A stretch of DNA of 64,000 nucleotides, taken from contig NZ_FQWO01000004.1 in assembly GCF_900129705.1 (NCBI RefSeq), positions 62,001 through 126,000 of the forward strand, in the 5' to 3' direction. This DNA is from Flavobacterium granuli (lineage in GTDB: Bacteria > Bacteroidota > Bacteroidia > Flavobacteriales > Flavobacteriaceae). This document shows, in pieces, positions 26,728 through 35,535 of the stretch; position 1 is the stretch's first letter, and each line of letters opens with the position of its first letter. The notes under the pieces were generated by a model that did no database searches, had not been told where the DNA came from, and saw only the letters and a program-made list of their open reading frames with translations. The translations under genes and the position numbers were made by a program.

Positions 26728-27882
26728 ATGACAAGTTTGTTGGTAATTATAGTTTTAGTTTTATTGGCTGTTGCCTTGTGGCAATTGACAAAAATATTTG
26801 ACCTTACCCAGGTAGGTTCAAGTACGGACACTTCCGAAATAGCTACAGATAAAGATAATAATGTACAAGGGTATTTAATGTTTGGTTTTTTAGCCTTTCT
26901 TTATATATTTTCTATTTATGGTTTGTTGAAATGGGGTCCTTTGGTGCTGCATACGCCTGCTTCTGAGCATGGTGGTGAAGTAGATAATCTAATGAATATT
27001 ACTTGGGTTTTGATTTTCATAGTTCAGGCAATTACACAATTATTATTGCACTATTTTTCTTTTAAATATAAAGGAAAAGAAGGTCAAAAAGCATTATTTT
27101 TTGCTGATAACAATAGATTAGAAGCTATTTGGAGTGTGATTCCAGCAGTAGTCTTGGCTGGTTTAATCCTTTATGGACTTTATGCTTGGACAAATATCAT
27201 GTTTGTTGATGAAGATGAGGATACAGTTGTAATCGAATTATATGCACAACAATTTAAATGGACTGCAAGATATGCAGGAGAAGATAATGTTCTTGGGAAA
27301 GCAAATGTTAGATTAATTGAAGGAGTAAACACCCTTGGAGTTGATATGTCAGATCCTTATGCACAAGATGATATTGTTGTTTCTGAATTGCATATCCCAA
27401 AAGGTAAAAAGGTTCATTTTAAAATGAGGTCTCAGGATGTATTACACTCTGCATATTTCCCTCATTTTAGAGCACAAATGAACTGTGTTCCAGGTATGGT
27501 TACTGAATTTGCATTTTTGCCTGTTTATACTACAGCAGAATACAGAGAATTGCCATACATGATTGAAAAAGTGGCTAATATAAATGCGTTAAGAGCTAAG
27601 AAAAGTGCTGAGCTTATCGCAAAAGGAGGTACAGCATTAGACCCTTATGCCTTTGACTATTTATTGCTTTGTAATAAAATATGTGGGGCTTCACATTACA
27701 ACATGCAAATGAAAGTAATTGTTGATACTCCTGAAGATTATAAGAAATGGTTGAGTGAACAAGCACTTTTAGTACAACAAGTGAAAGAGTCTAAGGCTCC
27801 AGCTGCTGTTGAAGGAGCAGTTCAGGTTGATTCTTTAAAAGGGAATGATACTACGGCTGTTGTAAAAATGGCAATGAAATAA
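26728..27882 (+). CDS. coxB: cytochrome c oxidase subunit II (CuA)
   Basis: 384 residues. An N-terminal helix and two more TM helices (MFGFLAFLYIFSIYGLL; IWSVIPAVVLAGLILYGLYAW with an extra preceding helix) precede a periplasmic cupredoxin domain. CuA ligands are H240 (VLHSAYFPH), C315, C319, H323 and M326 in CNKICGASHYNM. The usual CxExC glutamate position is lysine; only its backbone carbonyl binds copper, so the site should still form. There is no fused cytochrome c domain, so the electron donor must be ActA or ActE. Placement directly after actF supports a fixed ACIII-oxidase supercomplex, as known in F. johnsoniae. Confidence 0.94.
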   Translation: MTSLLVIIVLVLLAVALWQLTKIFDLTQVGSSTDTSEIATDKDNNVQGYLMFGFLAFLYIFSIYGLLKWGPLVLHTPASEHGGEVDNLMNITWVLIFIVQAITQLLLHYFSFKYKGKEGQKALFFADNNRLEAIWSVIPAVVLAGLILYGLYAWTNIMFVDEDEDTVVIELYAQQFKWTARYAGEDNVLGKANVRLIEGVNTLGVDMSDPYAQDDIVVSELHIPKGKKVHFKMRSQDVLHSAYFPHFRAQMNCVPGMVTEFAFLPVYTTAEYRELPYMIEKVANINALRAKKSAELIAKGGTALDPYAFDYLLLCNKICGASHYNMQMKVIVDTPEDYKKWLSEQALLVQQVKESKAPAAVEGAVQVDSLKGNDTTAVVKMAMK

Positions 27883-27912
27883 AATTATTAAGAAAATTTA
27901 AAGTATACATAT

Positions 27913-29709
27913 ATGTCAGCAGAAGGTCACGATCACGCAATGGATCACGAACACGAACACCATCATAAAGAAACTTTTATTACTAAATATATTTTTAGTA
28001 TAGATCATAAAATGATTTCCAAGCAGTACTTGATAACAGGTATTATTATGGGGGTTATAGGGATTTTGATGTCATTGCTTTTTAGAATGCAAATTGCATG
28101 GCCAGAAGAGTCTTTTAAGATTTTTAATGTATTGTTGGGAGATAAATTTGCTCCTGAGGGTGTAATGGCTAATGATATTTACTTGGCTTTAGTTACAATT
28201 CACGGAACCATCATGGTGTTCTTTGTATTGACTGCTGGTCTAAGTGGAACCTTTAGTAATTTACTTATCCCGCTTCAAATTGGAGCTCGTGATATGGCTT
28301 CAGGATTTATGAACATGGTTTCTTATTGGTTGTTCTTCTTGTCAGCTGTAATCATGATTTGTTCACTTTTTGTTGAGGCAGGTCCTGCATCATCAGGATG
28401 GACAATTTATCCTCCTTTAAGTGCTTTGCCTCAGGCAATTCCAGGTTCTGGTACGGGTATGACACTTTGGTTAATATCTATGGCTATTTTTATCGCTTCT
28501 TCTTTAATGGGGTCTTTGAATTATATCGTTACTGTAATCAACCTTAGAACAAAAGGAATGTCGATGACAAGATTACCACTAACAATTTGGACATTTTTCG
28601 TTACTGCTATTATTGGTGTAGTTTCGTTTCCAGTATTATTGTCAGCAGCTTTATTGTTGATTTTTGATAGAAGTTTTGGAACATCTTTCTTCTTGTCAGA
28701 TATTTATATTGCTGGAGAAGTTTTACATTACCAAGGTGGTTCACCGGTATTGTTTGAACACTTATTTTGGTTTTTAGGTCACCCTGAGGTATATATCGTT
28801 ATTTTGCCTGCAATGGGAATTGTATCTGAAGTTATGGCTACTAACGCTCGTAAACCAATCTTTGGTTACAGAGCGATGATTATGTCAGTTTTAGCAATTG
28901 CTTTCTTGTCAACGATTGTTTGGGGTCACCATATGTTTATATCAGGTATGAATCCATTTTTAGGTTCTGTATTTACATTTACAACTTTATTGATTGCGAT
29001 CCCGTCTGCAGTTAAAGCTTTTAACTGGATTACAACTTTGTGGAAAGGAAACTTACAGTTAAACCCTGCCATGTTGTTCTCTATTGGAATGGTTTCTACT
29101 TTCATCACCGGAGGTTTAACAGGAATTATTCTTGGAGACAGTACTTTGGATATTAACGTTCACGATACTTATTTCGTAGTTGCTCACTTTCACTTGGTAA
29201 TGGGTATTTCTGCTCTTTATGGAATGTTTGCAGGGGTTTACCATTGGTTCCCTAGATTGTATGGAAGAATGATGAATAAGAATTTAGGTTATGTTCACTT
29301 CTGGGTATCTGCAATATGTGCTTATGGAGTATTCTTCCCAATGCACTTTATAGGATTAGCTGGTTTGCCAAGACGTTATTACACAAATACTAATTTCCCA
29401 TTGTTTGATGACTTACAAAATGTGAATGTTCTTATAACTGCATTTGCTTTAGTTGGTGGAGTTTTCCAATTGGTTTTCTTGTATAATTTCTTTGTAAGTA
29501 TTTTCTATGGTAAGAAAGCGGTTCAGAATCCTTGGAAATCTAATACTCTTGAATGGACAGCACCTGTAGAGCATATACATGGTAACTGGCCAGGAGAAAT
29601 TCCTGAAGTTCACAGATGGCCTTATGATTATAGCAATCCTAACCATGAAGAAGATTTCGTTCCTCAAAATGTACCAATGAAACCAGGTGAAGAAGTTTTA
29701 CATCACTAG
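27913..29709 (+). CDS. coxA: cytochrome c oxidase subunit I (haem a, haem a3-CuB)
   Basis: 598 residues. It has 12 core helices with all ligand motifs: TIHGTIMVFF (haem a His), GHPEVYIVILP (CuB His, cross-linked Tyr and the type-A1 D-channel Glu), WGHHMFISGM (two CuB His), and DVHDTYFVVAHFHLVMG-type haem a3/a ligands near residue 415-430. The N-terminus is strikingly His-rich (GHDHAMDHEHEHHHKE). It reduces oxygen to water and pumps protons. Subunits III and IV are not here but at 47.7-49.7 kb. A strong terminator follows. Confidence 0.95.
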   Translation: MSAEGHDHAMDHEHEHHHKETFITKYIFSIDHKMISKQYLITGIIMGVIGILMSLLFRMQIAWPEESFKIFNVLLGDKFAPEGVMANDIYLALVTIHGTIMVFFVLTAGLSGTFSNLLIPLQIGARDMASGFMNMVSYWLFFLSAVIMICSLFVEAGPASSGWTIYPPLSALPQAIPGSGTGMTLWLISMAIFIASSLMGSLNYIVTVINLRTKGMSMTRLPLTIWTFFVTAIIGVVSFPVLLSAALLLIFDRSFGTSFFLSDIYIAGEVLHYQGGSPVLFEHLFWFLGHPEVYIVILPAMGIVSEVMATNARKPIFGYRAMIMSVLAIAFLSTIVWGHHMFISGMNPFLGSVFTFTTLLIAIPSAVKAFNWITTLWKGNLQLNPAMLFSIGMVSTFITGGLTGIILGDSTLDINVHDTYFVVAHFHLVMGISALYGMFAGVYHWFPRLYGRMMNKNLGYVHFWVSAICAYGVFFPMHFIGLAGLPRRYYTNTNFPLFDDLQNVNVLITAFALVGGVFQLVFLYNFFVSIFYGKKAVQNPWKSNTLEWTAPVEHIHGNWPGEIPEVHRWPYDYSNPNHEEDFVPQNVPMKPGEEVLHH

Positions 29710-29722
29710 TTTCTATAAATAT

Positions 29723-29759
29723 AAAAAATGCCTTTCTATTCAGAGAGGCATTTTTTTTT
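29723..29759 (+). terminator. terminator of the act-cox operon
   Basis: Stem ATGCCTTTCT/AGAGAGGCAT (29728-29737 with 29742-29751, one G-U pair), loop ATTC, then nine T. It lies 18 nt after the coxA stop. Confidence 0.9.
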
Positions 29760-29775
29760 AGTTACAACTTTGTTC

Positions 29776-29783
29776 TATCTTTG
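29776..29783 (+). promoter_or_regulatory. -7 element of ruvB
   Basis: TATCTTTG lies only 4 nt before the ruvB ATG at 29788. A start at the usual distance would fall at or inside the ATG, so the transcript would be leaderless or nearly so. Confidence 0.5.
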
Positions 29784-29787
29784 TTGC

Positions 29788-30810
29788 ATGAATGAAAATT
29801 TAGATCCAACAACCAAAGGTTATAATTCAGAAGAATTTGATCTGGAAAAGAAATTAAGGCCATTGTCTTTTGATGATTTTGCGGGCCAAGATCAGGTATT
29901 AGAAAACTTAAAAGTTTTTGTTGAAGCTGCTAATCAAAGAAACGAAGCACTTGATCATACCCTTTTTCATGGTCCTCCTGGTTTAGGAAAAACTACCTTA
30001 GCCAATATTTTAGCTAACGAATTGCAGGTTGGAATAAAAATTACATCTGGGCCAGTTTTGGATAAACCGGGCGATTTGGCTGGATTGTTGACTAATTTAG
30101 AGGAAAGGGATGTGCTGTTTATAGATGAGATCCATCGTTTAAGTCCTATAGTTGAAGAATATTTGTATTCCGCAATGGAGGATTTCAAGATCGATATCAT
30201 GATTGAATCCGGACCAAACGCAAGGACTGTTCAAATAAATCTGAATCCGTTTACCCTTATTGGAGCTACAACACGCTCAGGATTGCTAACAGCACCCATG
30301 AGAGCGCGTTTCGGAATTTCATCGAGATTGCAATATTATACGACTGAACTCTTAACCACCATTGTAGAGCGTAGTGCCACTATTTTAAAAATGCCAATTT
30401 CTATTGAAGCTGCAATTGAAATTGCTGGTCGCAGTAGAGGAACTCCGCGTATCGCCAATGCATTATTACGTCGTGTACGTGATTTCGCCCAAATTAAAGG
30501 CAATGGAACTATCGATATCGAAATTGCTCGTTACGCATTAAAAGCATTGAATGTGGATGCGCACGGGCTTGATGAAATGGACAATAAAATACTGAATACC
30601 ATCATCGACAAGTTTAAAGGAGGACCTGTTGGTTTATCAACCTTAGCAACTGCCGTTTCCGAGAGCAGCGAGACTATTGAAGAAGTTTATGAGCCTTTCC
30701 TGATTCAAGAAGGATTTATTATGAGGACTCCCAGAGGAAGGGAAGTAACAGATAAGGCTTACAGACATCTTGGAAAAGTAAATACAAATATTCAGGGAGG
30801 GTTGTTTTAG
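29788..30810 (+). CDS. ruvB: Holliday junction branch migration helicase RuvB
   Basis: 340 residues. AAA+ motor with Walker [10 protein letters not shown], Walker B LFIDEIHR, sensor 1 GATTRSG and arginine finger MRARFG, and a C-terminal winged-helix domain ending [14 protein letters not shown]. It drives branch migration with RuvA. ruvA is not adjacent but 4.1 kb downstream on the same strand. The ATG at 29788 ([12 protein letters not shown]) is chosen; the open frame continues upstream to 29728, but that part lies inside the cox terminator. Confidence 0.95.
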   Translation: MNENLDPTTKGYNSEEFDLEKKLRPLSFDDFAGQDQVLENLKVFVEAANQRNEALDHTLFHGPPGLGKTTLANILANELQVGIKITSGPVLDKPGDLAGLLTNLEERDVLFIDEIHRLSPIVEEYLYSAMEDFKIDIMIESGPNARTVQINLNPFTLIGATTRSGLLTAPMRARFGISSRLQYYTTELLTTIVERSATILKMPISIEAAIEIAGRSRGTPRIANALLRRVRDFAQIKGNGTIDIEIARYALKALNVDAHGLDEMDNKILNTIIDKFKGGPVGLSTLATAVSESSETIEEVYEPFLIQEGFIMRTPRGREVTDKAYRHLGKVNTNIQGGLF

Positions 30811-30900
30811 GAGCTATTACTGCTATCCGCTATATCCACGCCGAAAAAGGCGTGGGATGCCGCTGCTATCAGGGCTAAAAAACGATCAGTTAATTAATTA
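30811..30900. repeat. REP-like imperfect palindrome after ruvB
   Basis: A compact GC-richer element in AT-rich DNA. The hairpin CCACGCC (30836-30842), loop GAAAAA, GGCGTGG (30849-30855) extends outward as ATCC/GGAT with one bulged G. It is flanked by similar arms, GCTATCCGCTATATCC on the left and ATGCCGCTGCTATCAGG on the right. There is no T-run, so it is a poor terminator. The layout resembles short interspersed palindromes found in flavobacterial intergenic regions. I see only one copy in this window. Confidence 0.45.
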
Positions 30901-30917
30901 AGATATAGAGTATCATT

Positions 30918-31835
30918 ATTTCAAAATCTCAATACACGCAGTTTATAAAATCCGAAGCCCAACGCCTCGGATTTTTATCTTGTGGTATATCTAAGGCTGG
31001 ATTTCTGGAGCAAGAAGCGCCAAGACTGGAAGATTGGCTTAATAAGAACAGGAACGGACAGATGACTTATATGGAGAGTCATTTTGATAAGCGTTTAGAT
31101 CCTACTAAGCTTGTTGATGGTGCCAGAAGTGTTATCTCTTTATTGTTGAATTATTATCCGCAGGAAATTCAGAATCCAGAATCGTATAAGATTTCTAAAT
31201 ATGCTTATGGCCAGGATTATCATTTTGTAATAAAGGATAAGTTGAAGGAATTATTGTTTTCCATTCAGGAATCCATAGGGGAAGTTTCCGGTCGGGCCTT
31301 TGTTGATTCGGCTCCGGTACTCGATAAAGCTTGGGCTGCGAAAAGTGGTTTGGGCTGGATTGGAAAAAACAGTAATTTATTGACCCAAAAGGTTGGTTCG
31401 TTTTATTTTATTGCCGAATTAATTGTAGATCTTGATTTGGAATACGATAATGCTACAACGGATCATTGTGGAACGTGTACTGCTTGTATCGATGCTTGTC
31501 CTACCCAGGCTATTGTGGCTCCTTATGTTGTCGATGGAAGTAAATGTATTTCTTATTTTACTATTGAACTCAAAGAAAATATTCCTTTGGAAATGAAAGG
31601 AAAGTTCGATGATTGGGCTTTTGGTTGTGATGTATGTCAGGATGTATGTCCTTGGAATAGGTTTTCAAAAGCACATAAAGAACCTTTATTTGATCCAAAG
31701 CCGGAATTACTCTCGATGTCTAAAAAAGATTGGGAGGAAATTACCGAGGAAACTTTTAAAACAGTCTTTAAAAACTCTCCTTTGAAGCGAACAAAATTTC
31801 AAGGAATCAAGCGAAATATAGATTTTTTAAAATAA
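30918..31835 (+). CDS. queG: epoxyqueuosine reductase, probably using a non-canonical start codon
   Basis: QueG reduces epoxyqueuosine to queuosine in tRNA with cobalamin and two 4Fe-4S clusters. The clusters are visible as [12 protein letters not shown] and [10 protein letters not shown]. From the first ATG (31062) only 257 residues result and the N-terminus is missing. The same frame stays open upstream to a TAG at 30906 and encodes family-like sequence ([35 protein letters not shown]). No ATG, GTG or TTG exists in that stretch. Initiation at ATT 30915 or 30918 would give about 305 residues, the normal length. A changed base in a former ATG is the other option. Confidence 0.8.
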   Translation: MSKSQYTQFIKSEAQRLGFLSCGISKAGFLEQEAPRLEDWLNKNRNGQMTYMESHFDKRLDPTKLVDGARSVISLLLNYYPQEIQNPESYKISKYAYGQDYHFVIKDKLKELLFSIQESIGEVSGRAFVDSAPVLDKAWAAKSGLGWIGKNSNLLTQKVGSFYFIAELIVDLDLEYDNATTDHCGTCTACIDACPTQAIVAPYVVDGSKCISYFTIELKENIPLEMKGKFDDWAFGCDVCQDVCPWNRFSKAHKEPLFDPKPELLSMSKKDWEEITEETFKTVFKNSPLKRTKFQGIKRNIDFLK

Positions 31836-31968
31836 TCGACTGTTTCTCAATAGCTCTTCTTTGCTTTTTGTTTAATTTTTTTCCTTTTTTTGATTTTTAT
31901 CGGGCTTAAATAAAATATCTTTTGTGCACTTTTTTTTTTAACTTTAGAGTCAATTAAATCTTTTAGTT

Positions 31969-32403
31969 ATGACTGTAAATCAGATATTAAGCAGAAAAGG
32001 GAATGCAGTCTATTCTGTTGTTTCCACAATTACGGTATATGAAGCCATTAAAACAATGGGGGAGAAAAATATTGGTGCTATTTTAGTAATTGAAGACGGG
32101 ATTTTAAAAGGGGTGATGTCTGAGAGAGATTATGCGCGTAAGATCGTTCTAAAAGATAAAGCTTCTAAAGATACTTTAGTGAAAGAAATTATGGAGGAAA
32201 AGGTTATTACCGTAAAACCGACTGATAATCTAGATTATTGTATGGAATTGATGACCACAAGGAGAGTTCGACACTTGCCGGTTATGGATGAGGATTTAGT
32301 TTTGGGAATTATTTCCATAGGGGATGTTGTCATGGCGATAATCGAACTTCAGAAAAATACCATTGAGCATTTGGACTCCTATATCAGTGGTTCCAAAGCC
32401 TAA
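31969..32403 (+). CDS. CBS-domain protein (two CBS repeats)
   Basis: 144 residues, wholly a tandem CBS pair: repeat 1 about 10-65 (VYSVVSTITVYEAIKTMGEK ... GVMSERDYARKIVLK), repeat 2 about 75-132 (VITVKPTDNLDYCMELMTTR ... VLGIISIGDVVMAIIE). Such stand-alone CBS proteins bind adenine nucleotides and regulate a partner. It is not fused to a catalytic domain and the partner cannot be inferred from the neighbours (queG, maeB). Its own terminator follows. Confidence 0.88.
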   Translation: MTVNQILSRKGNAVYSVVSTITVYEAIKTMGEKNIGAILVIEDGILKGVMSERDYARKIVLKDKASKDTLVKEIMEEKVITVKPTDNLDYCMELMTTRRVRHLPVMDEDLVLGIISIGDVVMAIIELQKNTIEHLDSYISGSKA

Positions 32404-32432
32404 ATTCTATTTCTGGAAATACATTTAAAAAG

Positions 32433-32458
32433 AGCTGCAAATTGAGGCAGCTTTTTTT
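32433..32458 (+). terminator. terminator of the CBS gene
   Basis: Stem AGCTGC/GCAGCT (32433-32438 with 32447-32452), 8-nt loop, then T to 32458. Confidence 0.85.
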
Positions 32459-32524
32459 ATTCAAAAGGGAGAATGGTTTTTGTAAAAGAATAATATAAAA
32501 GCTTCCTTATTAAATCAAGTCTTA

Positions 32525-32532
32525 TATCTTTG
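32525..32532 (+). promoter_or_regulatory. -7 element of maeB
   Basis: TATCTTTG, 27 nt before the ATG at 32560. The TTG at its end is in frame with maeB but belongs to the promoter, which fixes the start at 32560. Confidence 0.6.
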
Positions 32533-32559
32533 TATACTAGAATAAAATCTAAAAAAAAA

Positions 32560-34842
32560 ATGAACAGAAATAGCAAAAGAAGAGAAGCATTATTATATCA
32601 TGCTAAACCTACTCCAGGGAAAATACAAGTGGTTCCTACGAAGAAATACGCAACCCAAAGGGATTTGTCATTAGCTTATTCGCCAGGTGTAGCTGAGCCT
32701 TGTTTGGAAATTGCCAAAGATGTAAATAACGTTTATAAATATACTGCCAAAGGAAATTTAGTAGCTGTAATAACTAACGGAACTGCAGTTTTAGGACTTG
32801 GTGATATTGGGCCTGAGGCTTCAAAACCAGTTATGGAAGGGAAAGGCCTATTGTTTAAAATATTTTCGGATATTGATGTTTTTGACATCGAAATAGGTAC
32901 TAAAGACGTTGAAGAATTTATTCAAACCGTAAAAAATATTGCTCCTACCTTTGGAGGGATAAACTTAGAAGATATCAAAGCTCCAGAGTCTTTTGAAATC
33001 GAACGCAGACTTGTGGAAGAATTGAACATCCCAGTGATGCATGATGATCAGCATGGAACGGCTATTATATCTTCGGCAGCATTGATAAATGCATTAGAGT
33101 TGGCGGGTAAAAAAGCAGAAGACATCAAAATGGTCGTGTCGGGAGCAGGTTCGGCAGCCTTGGCTTGTGCTGATTTATATGTTTTGCTTGGGGTAAAAGT
33201 AGAGAATATATTGATGTTTAATAGTAAAGGAGTTTTGACAAAGGACAATCCTTCTCTATCGGTTATGCAGCAAAAGTATGCTACACATAAGGCTCCAATG
33301 AGTCTTGAAGAGGCATTGGTAGGCGCTGATGTGTTTTTAGGTTTATCATCTGGAAATATCATGACAGCTCAAATGTTGTTAGCTATGGCCGAAAACCCAA
33401 TTGTTTTTGCTATGGCAAATCCTGATCCAGAAATAGATTATAATTTGGCTATCGCAACGCGTAAAGATATTATAATGGCAACAGGAAGATCTGATCATCC
33501 TAATCAAGTAAATAATGTACTTGGTTTCCCTTATATATTTAGAGGAGCATTGGACGTTCGCGCGACTAAGATTAACGAAGCTATGAAAATGGCTGCTGTA
33601 AAAGCATTGGCTTTATTGGCAAAAGAATCCGTTCCAGAACAGGTAAATATTGCTTATGGAGAAACTAAATTAGTTTTCGGTAGAGATTATATTATACCTA
33701 AGCCTTTTGATCCCCGTTTGATCTCGATTGTAGCTCCTGCAGTTGCAAAAGCAGCAATGGATTCTGGAGTGGCATTAAATCCAATTACCGATTGGGAAAA
33801 GTATGAAGAGGAACTTTTAGATCGACTAGGGAATGATAACAAGATGGTTCGATTGATTACCAATAGAGCCAAGATGGAACCAAAAAGAATCGTCTTCGCC
33901 GAAGCGGATCATCTCAATGTGTTAAAGGCGGCTCAAATTGTATTCGAAGAAGGTATCGGTTTTCCAATTTTATTGGGGAACAAAGAAATTATTTTAGAGC
34001 TGAAAGAGGATTTAGGCTTTGATGCCGAGGTTGAAATTATTGATCCAAAAACAAAAGAAGAAGAAGAAAGAAGAAATCGATTTGCAGTTAAATACTGGGA
34101 ATCCAGAAAAAGAAGAGGGATTTCTTTGCTGGATGCTCAAAAACTGATGAGAGAGCGAAATTATTTTGCCGCCATGATGGTTAATGAGGAAGAGGCTGAC
34201 GGTTTAGTTTCGGGCTATTCCAGAAGTTATCCTTCAACGGTGAAGCCGATGTTGCAACTTATTGATAAAGCGCCGGGAGCTTCTATTGTGGCTACTACAA
34301 ATATGATGATGACCGCACGTGGACCTATGTTTTTGTCGGACACAGCCATAAACATAAATCCATCAGCAGATGATTTGGCCAAAATTGCGATTATGACTGC
34401 AAAAACAGCCAGAATGTTTGGTGTTGAACCAGTAATTGCAATGGTGTCATTTTCTAATTTTGGTTCATCAACGGATGACAACGCAAAAAAAGTTAGAGAA
34501 GCGGTAGCTTACTTGCATCAAAATCATCCAGAAATGATTATTGATGGTGAAGTTCAAGCCGATTTTGCCTTAAATCCGGAAATGCTGAAAGAAAAATTTC
34601 CGTTCTCTAAACTGGCAGGAAAGAAAGTGAATACCTTGATTTTTCCTAATCTTGATTCAGCAAATATTACCTATAAGTTATTAAAAGAATTAAATAAGGT
34701 AGATTCTATAGGACCAATAATGTTGGGAATGGGGAAACCGGTTCATATTTTTCAATTAGGAGCCAGTGTAGAAGAAATGGTTAATATGGCTGCCATTACA
34801 GTTATTGATGCTCAAGAAAAGCAGAAGAAAAAGAGTAAATAA
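32560..34842 (+). CDS. maeB: NADP-dependent malic enzyme with phosphotransacetylase-like C-terminal domain
   Basis: 760 residues, typical of MaeB. Residues 1-160 are the malic domain ([20 protein letters not shown]), then the metal/substrate segment [11 protein letters not shown] and the NAD(P)-binding fold [16 protein letters not shown], to about 425. The C-terminal 330 residues resemble phosphate acetyltransferase ([16 protein letters not shown] ... [20 protein letters not shown]) and are regulatory rather than catalytic in characterised enzymes, where acetyl-CoA binds. It decarboxylates malate to pyruvate, producing NADPH. The ATG at 32560 follows its own promoter. Confidence 0.95.
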   Translation: MNRNSKRREALLYHAKPTPGKIQVVPTKKYATQRDLSLAYSPGVAEPCLEIAKDVNNVYKYTAKGNLVAVITNGTAVLGLGDIGPEASKPVMEGKGLLFKIFSDIDVFDIEIGTKDVEEFIQTVKNIAPTFGGINLEDIKAPESFEIERRLVEELNIPVMHDDQHGTAIISSAALINALELAGKKAEDIKMVVSGAGSAALACADLYVLLGVKVENILMFNSKGVLTKDNPSLSVMQQKYATHKAPMSLEEALVGADVFLGLSSGNIMTAQMLLAMAENPIVFAMANPDPEIDYNLAIATRKDIIMATGRSDHPNQVNNVLGFPYIFRGALDVRATKINEAMKMAAVKALALLAKESVPEQVNIAYGETKLVFGRDYIIPKPFDPRLISIVAPAVAKAAMDSGVALNPITDWEKYEEELLDRLGNDNKMVRLITNRAKMEPKRIVFAEADHLNVLKAAQIVFEEGIGFPILLGNKEIILELKEDLGFDAEVEIIDPKTKEEEERRNRFAVKYWESRKRRGISLLDAQKLMRERNYFAAMMVNEEEADGLVSGYSRSYPSTVKPMLQLIDKAPGASIVATTNMMMTARGPMFLSDTAININPSADDLAKIAIMTAKTARMFGVEPVIAMVSFSNFGSSTDDNAKKVREAVAYLHQNHPEMIIDGEVQADFALNPEMLKEKFPFSKLAGKKVNTLIFPNLDSANITYKLLKELNKVDSIGPIMLGMGKPVHIFQLGASVEEMVNMAAITVIDAQEKQKKKSK

Positions 34843-34858
34843 TTTATTTATCAGACTG

Positions 34859-34893
34859 AAGGTTCCTTGAGTTTTTAAGGAACCTTTTTTTTT
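34859..34893 (+). terminator. terminator of maeB
   Basis: Stem AAGGTTCCTT/AAGGAACCTT (34859-34868 with 34877-34886), loop of 8, then T to 34893. Confidence 0.9.
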
Positions 34894-34929
34894 AAAGTTA
34901 AAGGAATTTATGATTCATACAATAAATAA

Positions 34930-35511
34930 ATGATAGCACAGCTTCAAGGGAAATTAGTAGAAAAAACGCCAACACATGTTGTTATCGATTGTGGAGGTGT
35001 TGGTTATCATGTAAATATATCGTTGCATACCTTTTCATTGCTTCCAAGTACAGATTTTATAAAATTATATACGTATCTTCAAGTGAAAGAAGATGCGCAT
35101 ACTTTGTTTGGATTTGTCGAGAAATCAGAGAGAGAGATTTTTAAATTGCTATTGTCTGTTTCCGGTATTGGTGCTAATATTGCCAGAACGATGCTCTCCT
35201 CATTAGATCCTAAACAAATTACAAATGCTATTGGCTCTGCTGATGTGGTTACCATTCAATCTATAAAAGGAATTGGAAGTAAAACAGCACAAAGAGTAAT
35301 TCTTGATTTAAGAGAAAAAGTGTTAAAGTTGTACGATTTAGATGAAGTTTTGGTCTCGCAAAGCAATACAAATAGAGACGAAGCGTTATCTGCTTTGGAG
35401 GTTTTAGGTTTTGTTAGAAAAAGCGCTGAAAAAGTTATTGAAAAAATTATAAAAGAGGATCCGGAAGCTTCTGTTGAGTCAATTATAAAAAAGGCATTGA
35501 AGATTCTATAA
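34930..35511 (+). CDS. ruvA: Holliday junction branch migration protein RuvA
   Basis: 193 residues. OB-fold domain I (MIAQLQGKLVEKTPTHVVID), then two helix-hairpin-helix motifs (LLLSVSGIGANIARTMLS and IQSIKGIGSKTAQRVILDL) that grip junction DNA, then the C-terminal domain III that contacts RuvB (EALSALEVLGFVRKSAEKV). It is separated from ruvB by queG, a CBS gene and maeB. It is followed 24 nt later by sprA on the same strand with no terminator between, so the two may be co-transcribed. Confidence 0.95.
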   Translation: MIAQLQGKLVEKTPTHVVIDCGGVGYHVNISLHTFSLLPSTDFIKLYTYLQVKEDAHTLFGFVEKSEREIFKLLLSVSGIGANIARTMLSSLDPKQITNAIGSADVVTIQSIKGIGSKTAQRVILDLREKVLKLYDLDEVLVSQSNTNRDEALSALEVLGFVRKSAEKVIEKIIKEDPEASVESIIKKALKIL

Positions 35512-35535
35512 AAAGTATTCAAAAACACGAATTGT

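Noticed and set aside
30918..31062. queG as a pseudogene
   Set aside because: The frame is intact across the full homologous length and the Fe-S and active-site regions are complete; only the start codon is unusual.
32530..32559. N-terminal extension of MaeB from a TTG
   Set aside because: The TTG is the end of the -7 element TATCTTTG, so it would not be transcribed.
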